Shown one piece after another: positions 33,743 to 39,636 of a stretch of DNA of 64,000 nt (position 1 is its first letter; every line of letters begins with the position of its first letter). Origin of the DNA: Clostridia bacterium. Lineage in GTDB: Bacteria; Bacillota; Clostridia; Oscillospirales; Acutalibacteraceae. Made by a program: the position numbers and the translations under genes. The DNA is taken from assembly GCA_017560255.1 (NCBI GenBank), contig JAFYOI010000001.1, positions 1-64,000 on the forward strand. Direction: 5' to 3'. A model generated the notes under the pieces. That model was not told where the DNA came from and made no database searches. It saw only the letters and a list, made by a program, of their open reading frames with translations.

Positions 33743-34331
33743 GTCAAGTAAGGTTCTTTGGGTAGCATGGGTTTTGTTGCTCATTGCATGGATCGTCAAT
33801 TTTGGTACGAAGAATGACTACCAGGAAAGTACTGAAAGACAGACATTCGTAGATACTATTCCGTTTTACAAGCCAGTTCCTAAGGATAGTTTCGTTATTC
33901 GATACGTCACGGCAAAATTGCCGAAAACGGAATCAAAATTGCCTAATGATGTGAAAGAATCACATGAAAGCGGTGAAATATTGCAGAAAACACACAAAAT
34001 CGGTAAAATTTTATTCGATAGTGTAAATCTCGGCAATGATTCATTTGCTCACGAAATTGATTTCGGGAACAAACCGGACAGCGTGGATGTGGATGTACCA
34101 ATTACGCAGAAGGTTTATAGCGATGATAGTACATATACTGCATACGTTAGCGGTTATCAAGTACAATTGGATAGCTTGATTTTCCAACGGAAGCGTGAAG
34201 TTATAACTATTACCAAATGGGAGCCTCCGAAAAGGTGGAGTATCGGAATACAGGCAGGATATGGAATGTCAAGGAACGGGATGCAGCCATACATCGGAAT
34301 CGGTGTATCATACAACTTGTTTTCCTTTTGA
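33735..34331 (+). CDS. Membrane-anchored lysis protein, DUF6808-like, spanin candidate
   Basis: A 198-residue protein. One N-terminal membrane segment (VLWVAWVLLLIAWIVNF, about residues 7-23) is followed by a soluble region and a C-terminal stretch of alternating residues ending in a Phe (IGIQAGYGM, then IGIGVSYNLFSF) that looks like an outer-membrane beta hairpin. Joined inner- and outer-membrane elements in a protein made next to the endolysin fit a single-molecule spanin, but this is inference; similar proteins are filed as DUF6808 in Bacteroides. The start at 33735 overlaps the amidase stop. Confidence 0.55.
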   Translation: MSKSSKVLWVAWVLLLIAWIVNFGTKNDYQESTERQTFVDTIPFYKPVPKDSFVIRYVTAKLPKTESKLPNDVKESHESGEILQKTHKIGKILFDSVNLGNDSFAHEIDFGNKPDSVDVDVPITQKVYSDDSTYTAYVSGYQVQLDSLIFQRKREVITITKWEPPKRWSIGIQAGYGMSRNGMQPYIGIGVSYNLFSF

Positions 34332-34342
34332 TTGGATTTTCT

Positions 34343-34373
34343 GTTGTGATTTGCTTTCATTTTAGTAACTTTG
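34343..34373 (+). promoter_or_regulatory. Bacteroidetes promoter for a short RNA
   Basis: TAACTTTG at 34366-34373 is a perfect -7 element; GTTG at 34343-34346 lies 19 bases upstream as a weak -33. The expected start is about 34380. There is no gene between it and the terminator at 34449. Confidence 0.6.
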
Positions 34374-34379
34374 CATCGT

Positions 34380-34449
34380 TGTTGTGGAACGGGGAGAAAT
34401 CCCTAATCCGAAAAGCGTACCCCATGCTACTCTTTGGGTACGCTTTTTT
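34380..34449 (+). ncRNA. Predicted ~70-nt small RNA
   Basis: Bounded by the promoter at 34366 and a strong intrinsic terminator. It contains a hairpin GGGA-GAAA-TCCC (34392-34403) with a GNRA loop, an unpaired stretch CTAATCCG, and then the terminator stem. It matches no RNA family I recognise. It lies between the converging lysis and integrase genes, where it could act on repressor, integrase or host mRNAs. Confidence 0.5.
34411..34449 (+). terminator. Intrinsic terminator of the late operon / small RNA
   Basis: GCGTACCC (34415-34422) pairs with GGGTACGC (34436-34443), extended by AAAA opposite a run of six T after the stem. It would end transcription from the tail/lysis genes and the small RNA. 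Confidence 0.85.
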
Positions 34450-34450
34450 C

Positions 34451-34522
34451 TTGCGTTCTCGCAACGATTGATTTCAAGCCAAAGAAGGTTTCAACGGCGG
34501 AAAGTTCGTTGCGAGAACGCAA
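34451..34522. repeat. 17-bp perfect inverted repeat next to the integrase gene
   Basis: TTGCGTTCTCGCAACGA (34451-34467) and its reverse complement (34506-34522) are separated by 38 bases. It lies between the late terminator and the integrase stop codon. Possible roles are a second terminator-like structure for the integrase transcript or a recombination site. Confidence 0.7.
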
Positions 34523-34538
34523 AATTTGAAGAAAATAA

Positions 34539-35762
34539 CTACCGTTTTCCGTATAAGACCCAATCTAATACCTTTCTATTGGCTGAATCAACCTTTTTCC
34601 GGTCAAAATCAATGTAGATGTCAGTAACGGTATTACCTCCGTGTCCGAGTGCTGCCGCAATCGTTTCTTTCGGTATTTCAAGTTCGGCGGCAATCGTAGC
34701 CCATGAATGTCTTGCCCAATATGTAGTTATACTCGGGTAAATCGGTTTGAATGTTTTTGCTCCATATTTTCCGATTGTTGTTTTTCCGATTCTCTGCAAG
34801 GCTTTATTAAGACGCTTTGCATAATAATGGTGGTTGTTACAGGTGTCGTGCATATTCAGCAAGAAGGATTCTCCACGATATTTGTCTATCAGTTCCATTG
34901 CCTCGGGTTCTATCTTGATTGAATACAGGCGACCTGTTTTGGCTCGGTAATATTCTATTCTTCCATCATTGTTGATTCCTTTCAAGTTGAATAGGTCAAT
35001 CGTGTTTATTCCCATAAGGAAGAAAATCAGTTTGAACATATCAAGATGTCGTTGTGCGTAATCTTCAACAGGATAATTGAACAGGGTTCTAAGTTGTTCA
35101 GCCGTTAATGAACGCTTTGCCGTTGGAACAGGGCGTATCTTGAATCGGCGGAAAGGGTAGGAGTTTGTCACTTCGTCTTCAATCGCATCATTGAACACAG
35201 CACGGATGTTTCGTAGGTGAATGTTACGTGCATTCTTTGAAGGTGCTGTTTTTGCGAGGAACGATTCAAAGGAAACGAGCCATTCACGGGTGATGTCCTC
35301 AAATGTCAACTTATCCAAATTCGGGTCGAACACCTTCATCCGGTTGTAGGTGTGAAGATATACGCCTTTAGTGCTTTCCTTCTTGTTCCCGGCGAACTTC
35401 TTTAGCCTGTAAGAAAAAAGACGATCCACGGGGATTGATTCTTCTTCCGGCTTTCCCTTGTATAGTATTTCGATATGGTTCTTTAAGTCGAGAGCCTTCA
35501 TCTTGGCATATTCTCCCGATTCAATCAGTTTGAGAAGTTCGGAATCCGCATCAAGTTTCCTACGGGTGATGTAGGTGTTTAGGAACATCTTGTTAGGGTG
35601 GTTGCTAATCTTCCCTGTCTTTTTATCCCATTGTTCCGGTAGAAGGGAGATATTCAAATGGAGTAGAGCAGTCTTGCCGTTCTTTGTGATGGCAAGTTTA
35701 AGCGGAGCAGGTTTCCCTTTCGCTGTTGCTCTTGTATCAAGGTAGAATTTTGTTGTTGCCAT
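34539..35762 (-). CDS. int: Tyrosine recombinase / integrase
   Basis: A 407-residue tyrosine recombinase of the Bacteroides type: an N-terminal arm-binding-like domain with TRATAKGKPAPLKLAITKNG, a SAM-like core-binding domain (about 100-200), and a catalytic domain. The second box TYWARHSWATIAAEL, then LGHG and DIYIDF with the nucleophilic tyrosine are clear. The usual first catalytic arginine is replaced: the motif reads LMGINTIDLFNLK, as in IntDOT-like enzymes. It would integrate and excise the phage. ATG 35762 is preferred to one at 35825, which adds 21 unconserved residues. Confidence 0.9.
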   Translation of the reverse strand: MATTKFYLDTRATAKGKPAPLKLAITKNGKTALLHLNISLLPEQWDKKTGKISNHPNKMFLNTYITRRKLDADSELLKLIESGEYAKMKALDLKNHIEILYKGKPEEESIPVDRLFSYRLKKFAGNKKESTKGVYLHTYNRMKVFDPNLDKLTFEDITREWLVSFESFLAKTAPSKNARNIHLRNIRAVFNDAIEDEVTNSYPFRRFKIRPVPTAKRSLTAEQLRTLFNYPVEDYAQRHLDMFKLIFFLMGINTIDLFNLKGINNDGRIEYYRAKTGRLYSIKIEPEAMELIDKYRGESFLLNMHDTCNNHHYYAKRLNKALQRIGKTTIGKYGAKTFKPIYPSITTYWARHSWATIAAELEIPKETIAAALGHGGNTVTDIYIDFDRKKVDSANRKVLDWVLYGKR

Positions 35763-35777
35763 AAAACAATTGCCTAC

Positions 35778-35796
35778 TTGCAGGTATTTTGCAGGT
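35778..35796. repeat. Paired TTGCAGGT repeats, integrase-proximal
   Basis: TTGCAGGT at 35778-35785 and 35789-35796, 11 bases apart, just upstream of the integrase start. An identical pair with the same spacing is at 36178-36196. Such short direct repeats flanking the tRNA region could be arm-type integrase sites. Confidence 0.5.
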
Positions 35797-35883
35797 GAGA
35801 ATATGCGGAAATGTGCATCACTCATCCGAAATGTGCAAAACAGGACTTTTTTTTAATGGCGTTTCAAGCGTATGGGAATAAAA

Positions 35884-35918
35884 AAATCAGGTAGCATCTG
35901 ATGATTACTATCTGATTT
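35884..35918 (-). terminator. Hairpin downstream of tRNA-Tyr
   Basis: AAATCAGGTAG (35884-35894) pairs with CTATCTGATTT (35908-35918); one G-T pair. On the minus strand it follows tRNA-Tyr and ends in a T run, so it is a likely intrinsic terminator. Confidence 0.65.
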
Positions 35919-35923
35919 CTTTG

Positions 35924-36006
35924 TGGGCAAAGATGGATTCGAACCACCGAAGGCGTAAGCCAGCAGATTTACAGTCTGCCCCATTTGGCCACTCTGGTAT
36001 TTGCCC
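35924..36006 (-). tRNA. tRNA-Tyr (GTA)
   Basis: A complete class II tRNA on the minus strand: acceptor GGGCAAA/TTTGCCC, anticodon arm GCAGA-CTGTAAA-TCTGC with anticodon GTA, a long variable arm with a TTCG loop, and T arm loop TTCGAAT. The discriminator is A; CCA is not encoded. It resembles host Bacteroides tRNA-Tyr. It could supply Tyr codons, replace a host tRNA lost to an anticodon nuclease, or mark an attachment site. Confidence 0.92.
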
Positions 36007-36030
36007 GTCCGTTTAGGATGTTTTTTAAAG

Positions 36031-36069
36031 AAAAATCAGATAGACTCTTGCGAAAACTATCTGATTTTT
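36031..36069 (-). terminator. Hairpin between tRNA-Gly-like and tRNA-Tyr
   Basis: AAAAATCAGATAG (36031-36043) and CTATCTGATTTTT (36057-36069) form a perfect 13-bp stem. It repeats the ATCAGATAG unit of the hairpin at 35884; a third half-unit is at 36147-36155. Probably a terminator after the tRNA-Gly-like sequence. Confidence 0.65.
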
Positions 36070-36071
36070 GT

Positions 36072-36144
36072 AGAGCGGAAGACGGGGCTCAAACCCGCGA
36101 CCCTCAGCTTGGAAGGCAAATTCCATTCGCTCTGAACGCTCTTA
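36072..36144 (-). pseudogene. Degenerate tRNA-Gly (TCC)-like sequence
   Basis: On the minus strand the 3' half matches a Bacteroides tRNA-Gly: anticodon loop CTTCCAA (TCC), then GGGTCGCGGG, T loop TTTGAGC and acceptor strand CTTCCGC plus TCT. The 5' half does not pair properly: the expected GCGGAAG acceptor strand and D arm are missing and the anticodon stem is poor. An intact 3' half beside the integrase is what an attP core that integrates into a tRNA-Gly gene would look like; simple decay is the alternative. The gene-free stretch 35763-36155 holds only this, tRNA-Tyr, their hairpins and the TTGCAGGT repeats. Confidence 0.55.
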
Positions 36145-36155
36145 TTATCAGATAG

Positions 36156-36473
36156 TTATTCTTTGTTCTCTTTCTCTTTGCAGGTTTTTTGCAGGTTTTT
36201 CACTATTTCGGCATCATATCCGAACTCAAAGAAAGAGCCTTGTCCGGTCAAGAGCCAAAGGGGCGAAATCTTGTAGTCCCTCACGAGGTTTTCAAGCCAT
36301 GCTACCTGGAATATGTCCCTTTCGGGTTGTTTTTCGCAAGTATAGAAATTACGGCGGTTAATTTCGTACCTACGGGTAAATGTCTGTTTCCCTCTAATTA
36401 TCTTGTTTGCTTTAAGCAACTGGATTGCTTCAAAGAAACGAAGGACTATTTTCACGCTTTGTTCCGTTTGCAT
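36156..36473 (-). CDS. HTH-type regulator of the Bacteroides phage kind
   Basis: A 105-residue protein. The pattern LKANKIIRGKQTFTRRYEIN, then AWLENLVRDYKISPLWLLTG-GQGSFF, with a Ser-Pro-x-Trp-Leu-Leu-Thr-Gly end, is typical of CI-like N-terminal domains of Bacteroides phages. The ATG at 36473, with AGGAAG upstream on the minus strand, is chosen over one at 36551. It overlaps the next regulator gene by 22 bases and is read with it. Confidence 0.6.
   Translation of the reverse strand: MQTEQSVKIVLRFFEAIQLLKANKIIRGKQTFTRRYEINRRNFYTCEKQPERDIFQVAWLENLVRDYKISPLWLLTGQGSFFEFGYDAEIVKNLQKTCKEKENKE
36178..36196. repeat. Paired TTGCAGGT repeats, distal to the integrase
   Basis: TTGCAGGT at 36178-36185 and 36189-36196, with the same 11-base spacing as the pair at 35778, exactly 400 bases away. 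It lies in the last codons of the regulator gene, so a coding constraint is an alternative explanation. Confidence 0.45.
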
Positions 36474-36892
36474 AATTCTTCCTGTTTTTGATATGCCGCT
36501 TTGAATCGGCTTGCTATTTGTTCGTTCCTTACCGAAAGAAGTCTTTCCCACTTCTCGATTACTTCTTCATCGAAGTTTACCTTTCCGTCTGAAAGTTCCC
36601 GTAATTCGTCCGGTGCCATTACTGGCATGTACTTTTCAAGTTGGAGAAGACGGAAGATGTGGCTTTTCATTATATCATAGCCGGAATCAATCATTACTCC
36701 CTCTCCGAGCAGAAGCCAACGTGCATTGAGTTCGGGGAACTTTTCAAGCAGTGCCGTTATAGGCTTGATTCCCATGCTTCCCTCACGGATGAGTTTGTTC
36801 AGATATTGCGGCGACCAGCCCATAAGTTCGGCGAAGTCTGCCTGTATTCCGTTTGTCTTATATTGTATGAGTTCAAGTAATCTGTTCTGCAT
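36452..36892 (-). CDS. HTH regulator (XRE-like)
   Basis: A 146-residue protein. Residues 12-40 contain a helix-turn-helix (QADFAELMGWSPQYLNKLIR) followed by the FPELNARWLLLGEG phage repressor motif near 55. The C-terminal half is a charged helix (EEVIEKWERLLSVRNEQIAS) likely for oligomerisation. It is probably one of several DNA-binding regulators of the lysogeny module. The next gene begins one base after. Confidence 0.7.
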   Translation of the reverse strand: MQNRLLELIQYKTNGIQADFAELMGWSPQYLNKLIREGSMGIKPITALLEKFPELNARWLLLGEGVMIDSGYDIMKSHIFRLLQLEKYMPVMAPDELRELSDGKVNFDEEVIEKWERLLSVRNEQIASRFKAAYQKQEELCKRNKA

Positions 36893-36893
36893 A

Positions 36894-37694
36894 TCAATTA
36901 TTGTTTAATCCAAATGAATTAGTACCTAATTTTCGTTTGAATAGTTGTTCCTTTCGTATGGCTTCTTCGGCTGTAACCGTTTTTGGGAGCAGCATCAATA
37001 TTGAGAATTGGAAATACTTACATGCGTAATCCCATTCCTTGTCAATCAATTCTTTCAATGATTTGTTTCCACCATGTCCGTTTGTTGCAACATATTCCTT
37101 CCACCTTCCCCAAAAACCGTCATCGCCATAAGCGGAGCCGATGTATTGTTTCCCGGTCTTGGTGTCGCATATCAAATAAATGCCCTTTACGACAGAAAGG
37201 ACATTACGCCAGTCTTTGTATTCGTTTACGATAATTTCTTGAAGTTCGTTGAATTCAAGAATCAAGTCGAAATAGTCAGTGAAACGTTTATAGTGAAGAC
37301 CGGGTGAAATTTCCAATACTTCCATTTCGTTCTTTATCCATTGATGCCATGAAATGGCATTCTCCCAACGGATTATAACCCGTTCCTTCAAGTCGTCATA
37401 TCCTCCAACTTCTGACATTGAATATTCATATCCTTCATGGATCGCCTTTTTCCCATTCACTTTGTAAACACCTACAAACCTTGCTTGCAGACCTTCTTCG
37501 CCAATAAAGGAAACTATGTAATCGACCTTATTAAAAACATCCTTTTCCTGTTTGTTCTGATATTTCAAGAATGCTTTCCTGTCAGTTCTATACATATTAT
37601 ATAAGTCCTTACCCTTTTCTTTATGGCGTACAAGTTTTATTGCGGCACATTTATCAAGACCTCTATTGTATAATAGTTCTTGAATGGTTATCAT
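36894..37694 (-). CDS. GIY-YIG nuclease with N-terminal extension
   Basis: A 266-residue protein. The C-terminal 90 residues are a GIY-YIG nuclease domain: GIYLICDTKTGKQYIGSAYG near 168, the arginine in GRWKEY, the glutamate in IRKEQLFKRKLG and the closing FGLN. The N-terminal 165 residues are an unrecognised alpha/beta domain (VDYIVSFIGEEGLQARFVGV). The gene sits between two repressor-type genes on the same strand and is probably expressed in the lysogen, so a role in superinfection exclusion or defence is plausible; a homing endonuclease is the alternative. Confidence 0.8.
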   Translation of the reverse strand: MITIQELLYNRGLDKCAAIKLVRHKEKGKDLYNMYRTDRKAFLKYQNKQEKDVFNKVDYIVSFIGEEGLQARFVGVYKVNGKKAIHEGYEYSMSEVGGYDDLKERVIIRWENAISWHQWIKNEMEVLEISPGLHYKRFTDYFDLILEFNELQEIIVNEYKDWRNVLSVVKGIYLICDTKTGKQYIGSAYGDDGFWGRWKEYVATNGHGGNKSLKELIDKEWDYACKYFQFSILMLLPKTVTAEEAIRKEQLFKRKLGTNSFGLNNN

Positions 37695-38120
37695 TTATTC
37701 CTTACCTGCTTCTACGATTGCAATCAGCCGTTCTATTTGATTGTCCTTCCGTTCTATGGTTGCAAGTAAACGGTCTATCTGTTCATCCTTCTTTTTCAAT
37801 AGTTCAATAAAGGAATCGGTTTCATTCTTGTTTACCGTCACAGAATGCCCGTTTATATTATCACCATTTTGGTTGTTTTGAATAACCTTGTCGTTTAGGA
37901 ATTGTTCTCCTTCACCAGTCAAAACCCATTCCGGATTTATGTTAAGTTTATCTGAAATTAAATTCATAAAGTTTTCACTTAACTTTAACTTTCCATTTAT
38001 TACAGATGAAAAGTGAGGGCTTGCGTAGCCTAAAAAATCAGCCATATCTGCCTTTTTATAGATTCCTATCTTCAAAAAGGCTGTTTTTAGCACTTCATTA
38101 AGTCGTTCTAATTCAGACAT
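37695..38120 (-). CDS. CI-like phage repressor
   Basis: A 141-residue protein. The N-terminal helix-turn-helix (KKADMADFLGYASPHFSSVI, about residues 21-40) and the LNINPEWVLTGEGEQF motif near 62 are typical of Bacteroides phage repressors. The C-terminal 60 residues form a coiled coil with two KKDEQIDRLLATIERK-type repeats for oligomerisation, not a peptidase-like domain. It is divergent from the early plus-strand operon, with a 160-base control region between them. Confidence 0.75.
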   Translation of the reverse strand: MSELERLNEVLKTAFLKIGIYKKADMADFLGYASPHFSSVINGKLKLSENFMNLISDKLNINPEWVLTGEGEQFLNDKVIQNNQNGDNINGHSVTVNKNETDSFIELLKKKDEQIDRLLATIERKDNQIERLIAIVEAGKE

Positions 38121-38189
38121 ATAGAAATAAATTTTAATTTAATGTGAAAAATAATTCATAAAATACTTTCGTATATGAAAATAATTTAA

Positions 38190-38226
38190 GAACTTTGTAC
38201 CGTGTTTATAAAACGATTTATAAAAC
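38190..38226 (+). promoter_or_regulatory. Early promoter region with TTTATAAAAC direct repeats
   Basis: A candidate -7 element GAACTTTG (38190-38197) for the early operon lies just upstream of two TTTATAAAAC repeats (38205-38214 and 38217-38226), 12 bases apart with a palindromic TTTATAAA core. They overlap the expected transcription start, so they are candidate operators for the divergent CI-like repressor. Confidence 0.5.
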
Positions 38227-38280
38227 AGCGGTAAAAGTAATAATAAAAATCGAATAAACTAAAAAGTTGATTGAAAAATT

Positions 38281-38490
38281 ATGGAAGTAGATGTAAGAAC
38301 GCCGATTGAAAAGGCGAGAGATGAAAGACATGAGAAGATTTGCAACCGTTATCTTCAACTGACTGCCGAGAACAGGGATTGCAAGCCGCATAGAATTTTT
38401 GCGGTAATAGCAAGAGAATTATGCATGACGGTTCCGGGCGTGAAGAATGTGATTGTTCAGAAGGGCTTGTATCAGACTGCAAGCAAGTAA
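38281..38490 (+). CDS. Small HTH-like protein, early operon
   Basis: A 69-residue protein, first gene of the rightward early operon. Residues 25-60 (CKPHRIFAVIARELCMTVPG, then NVIVQKGLY) look like a small helix-turn-helix. It may be a Cro-like regulator, but this is from position and a loose helix pattern only. Confidence 0.55.
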   Translation: MEVDVRTPIEKARDERHEKICNRYLQLTAENRDCKPHRIFAVIARELCMTVPGVKNVIVQKGLYQTASK

Positions 38491-38510
38491 TAACCTTAAA
38501 ATTCATTGTC

Positions 38511-38705
38511 ATGATTAGAAGAATTTTCCTTTGGTGTCAAGTGGTGTTTTCCGCAATGCTCCTGTTATGGTCATCGTTGATGTGCATCGGCTGTATCTTC
38601 AGTGACGCACATAGATTCTATGTTGTCGTTCTTGCCTTGTTCGCTGTACTTGCGTACAAGTTGCTTGAAGTTACACGTTCAGAACTGAAAGGAGGCGGAT
38701 TATGA
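38511..38705 (+). CDS. Small membrane protein
   Basis: A 64-residue protein with two probable membrane helices (about residues 6-27 and 33-50) and a basic end. No family recognised. An upstream in-frame extension to 38421 overlaps the previous gene and is rejected. Confidence 0.55.
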   Translation: MIRRIFLWCQVVFSAMLLLWSSLMCIGCIFSDAHRFYVVVLALFAVLAYKLLEVTRSELKGGGL

Positions 38706-38902
38706 TTACGGCGGTTGAACCGAAAGTGGAAGCGGCAGGGCGTTACTCCGTGGCACAGGCTTCGGAAGCCCTCGGCATCCATCGGAACACGCTCCGCAAC
38801 TACACGGAGCAGGGACTAATCAAATGCGGATTCAGAAGACAGACCGCACGGAAATTCTATCTCGGCAGTGAAATATTGAAGTTTTGGAGGGCACAACTAT
38901 GA
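38702..38902 (+). CDS. Excisionase/MerR-type HTH protein
   Basis: A 66-residue winged helix-turn-helix protein (RYSVAQASEALGIHRNTLRN, then YTEQGLIKCGFRRQTARKFY), the pattern of excisionases and MerR-like helix domains. It probably directs excisive recombination with the integrase. It overlaps both neighbours by 4 bases. Confidence 0.75.
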   Translation: MITAVEPKVEAAGRYSVAQASEALGIHRNTLRNYTEQGLIKCGFRRQTARKFYLGSEILKFWRAQL

Positions 38903-39072
38903 CAGCGAAGGATAAGGAACTTATAGAGAAAGCGTGGGGGATTCATTGTACGCAATGGTATATGATAGAAGGCATGATTGATGAAGCGGAATCGGATGAA
39001 GCGAAAGAACGTCTAAGAGTTATTGCCGTTTCCAAGTATCATAGGGAAGAGGCTATGGCAGGTTGCTTATGA
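38899..39072 (+). CDS. Small hypothetical protein, early operon
   Basis: A 57-residue acidic helical protein (KELIEKAWGIHCTQWYMIEG, then EAKERLRVIAVSKYHREEAM). The start at 38899 overlaps the previous stop as ATGA. It resembles small conserved early proteins of Bacteroides phages; function unknown. Confidence 0.6.
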   Translation: MTAKDKELIEKAWGIHCTQWYMIEGMIDEAESDEAKERLRVIAVSKYHREEAMAGCL

Positions 39073-39443
39073 TAGTTGGGATAACAAGAGGTGAATACCT
39101 TGAATATTTACAGAATGGAAGTATCTGTATCAAGGATTACCCGGTCAGTTTCCCTTCACGTTGGCAAACTGGTTATAGAATGATAAATTTTGAAGAAGTG
39201 CTTGAAGCATATCGGATAGCAACGGAATTATCACCTTCCGCAAGTTATAGGAATTCGAAAAGATTGATTGCGGCGGTTGAGTTCGGTTTGATACGAGTTG
39301 AGGATTTTGGAGAGAATTACATTCTTGAAGCAAGGGAAAGGGAATATAACAAGGCGATAGTTGAAAGATTGAGAACACACGGATATGAAGCGGAAGAAGT
39401 TGGTTGTTTCCGGTTGATTGACGTGAAAAAGAAACCAAGGTAG
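39069..39443 (+). CDS. Hypothetical protein, early operon
   Basis: A 124-residue protein with a short beta N-terminus (VGITRGEYLEYLQNGSICIK) and a helical C-terminus. No family recognised. The start overlaps the previous stop as ATGA. The stop TAG overlaps the first base of the tRNA-like gene that follows. Confidence 0.6.
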   Translation: MIVGITRGEYLEYLQNGSICIKDYPVSFPSRWQTGYRMINFEEVLEAYRIATELSPSASYRNSKRLIAAVEFGLIRVEDFGENYILEAREREYNKAIVERLRTHGYEAEEVGCFRLIDVKKKPR

Positions 39444-39590
39444 GATGATTAGTTCAACGGTAGAACGACGCAGGTTAGAGGTAAAATGGTTGGAGAAGGA
39501 TAATGCAAGCAAACTTTAACTCATGGTATAAATTTAAGGTTAACTAAATCAATAGGTGCGTAAGTATGGGTTCGAATCCTGTATCATCCA
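39443..39590 (+). tRNA. tRNA-like gene with an 84-nt anticodon-loop region (interrupted tRNA)
   Basis: Both halves of a canonical tRNA are present. Acceptor GGATGAT (39443-39449) pairs fully with ATCATCC (39583-39589); discriminator A; D stem GTTC/GAAC with a 7-base loop; anticodon stem ACGCA (39468-39472) pairs fully with TGCGT (39557-39561); T arm ATGGG-TTCGAAT-CCTGT has two wobble pairs. Between the anticodon strands lie 84 bases (39473-39556) in place of seven, so the insert is about 77 bases. This is too short for a known group I intron, and U33 is not evident. It may be an interrupted pseudogene, a tRNA with an unknown intron, or a tRNA-like RNA. Confidence 0.75.
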
Positions 39591-39636
39591 CAAAGCAATG
39601 CCGGAAGCTGTAAGAAGGCGAAAACAGAACAGCAAT

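Noticed and set aside
39473-39556. Group I intron in the tRNA-like gene
   Set aside because: About 77 inserted bases cannot hold the P3-P8 core, and no P, Q, R or S elements are visible.
17548-39590. Idea that the TTA in the two odd tRNA-like loops makes them UAA suppressor tRNAs and that the phage recodes stop codons
   Set aside because: Many genes here end in TAA, TAG or TGA with normal lengths and tight overlaps, and the TTA is not in a proper seven-base loop in either RNA.
39443-39590. tmRNA
   Set aside because: It is far too short, has a full D stem and anticodon stem, and no tag reading frame is evident.
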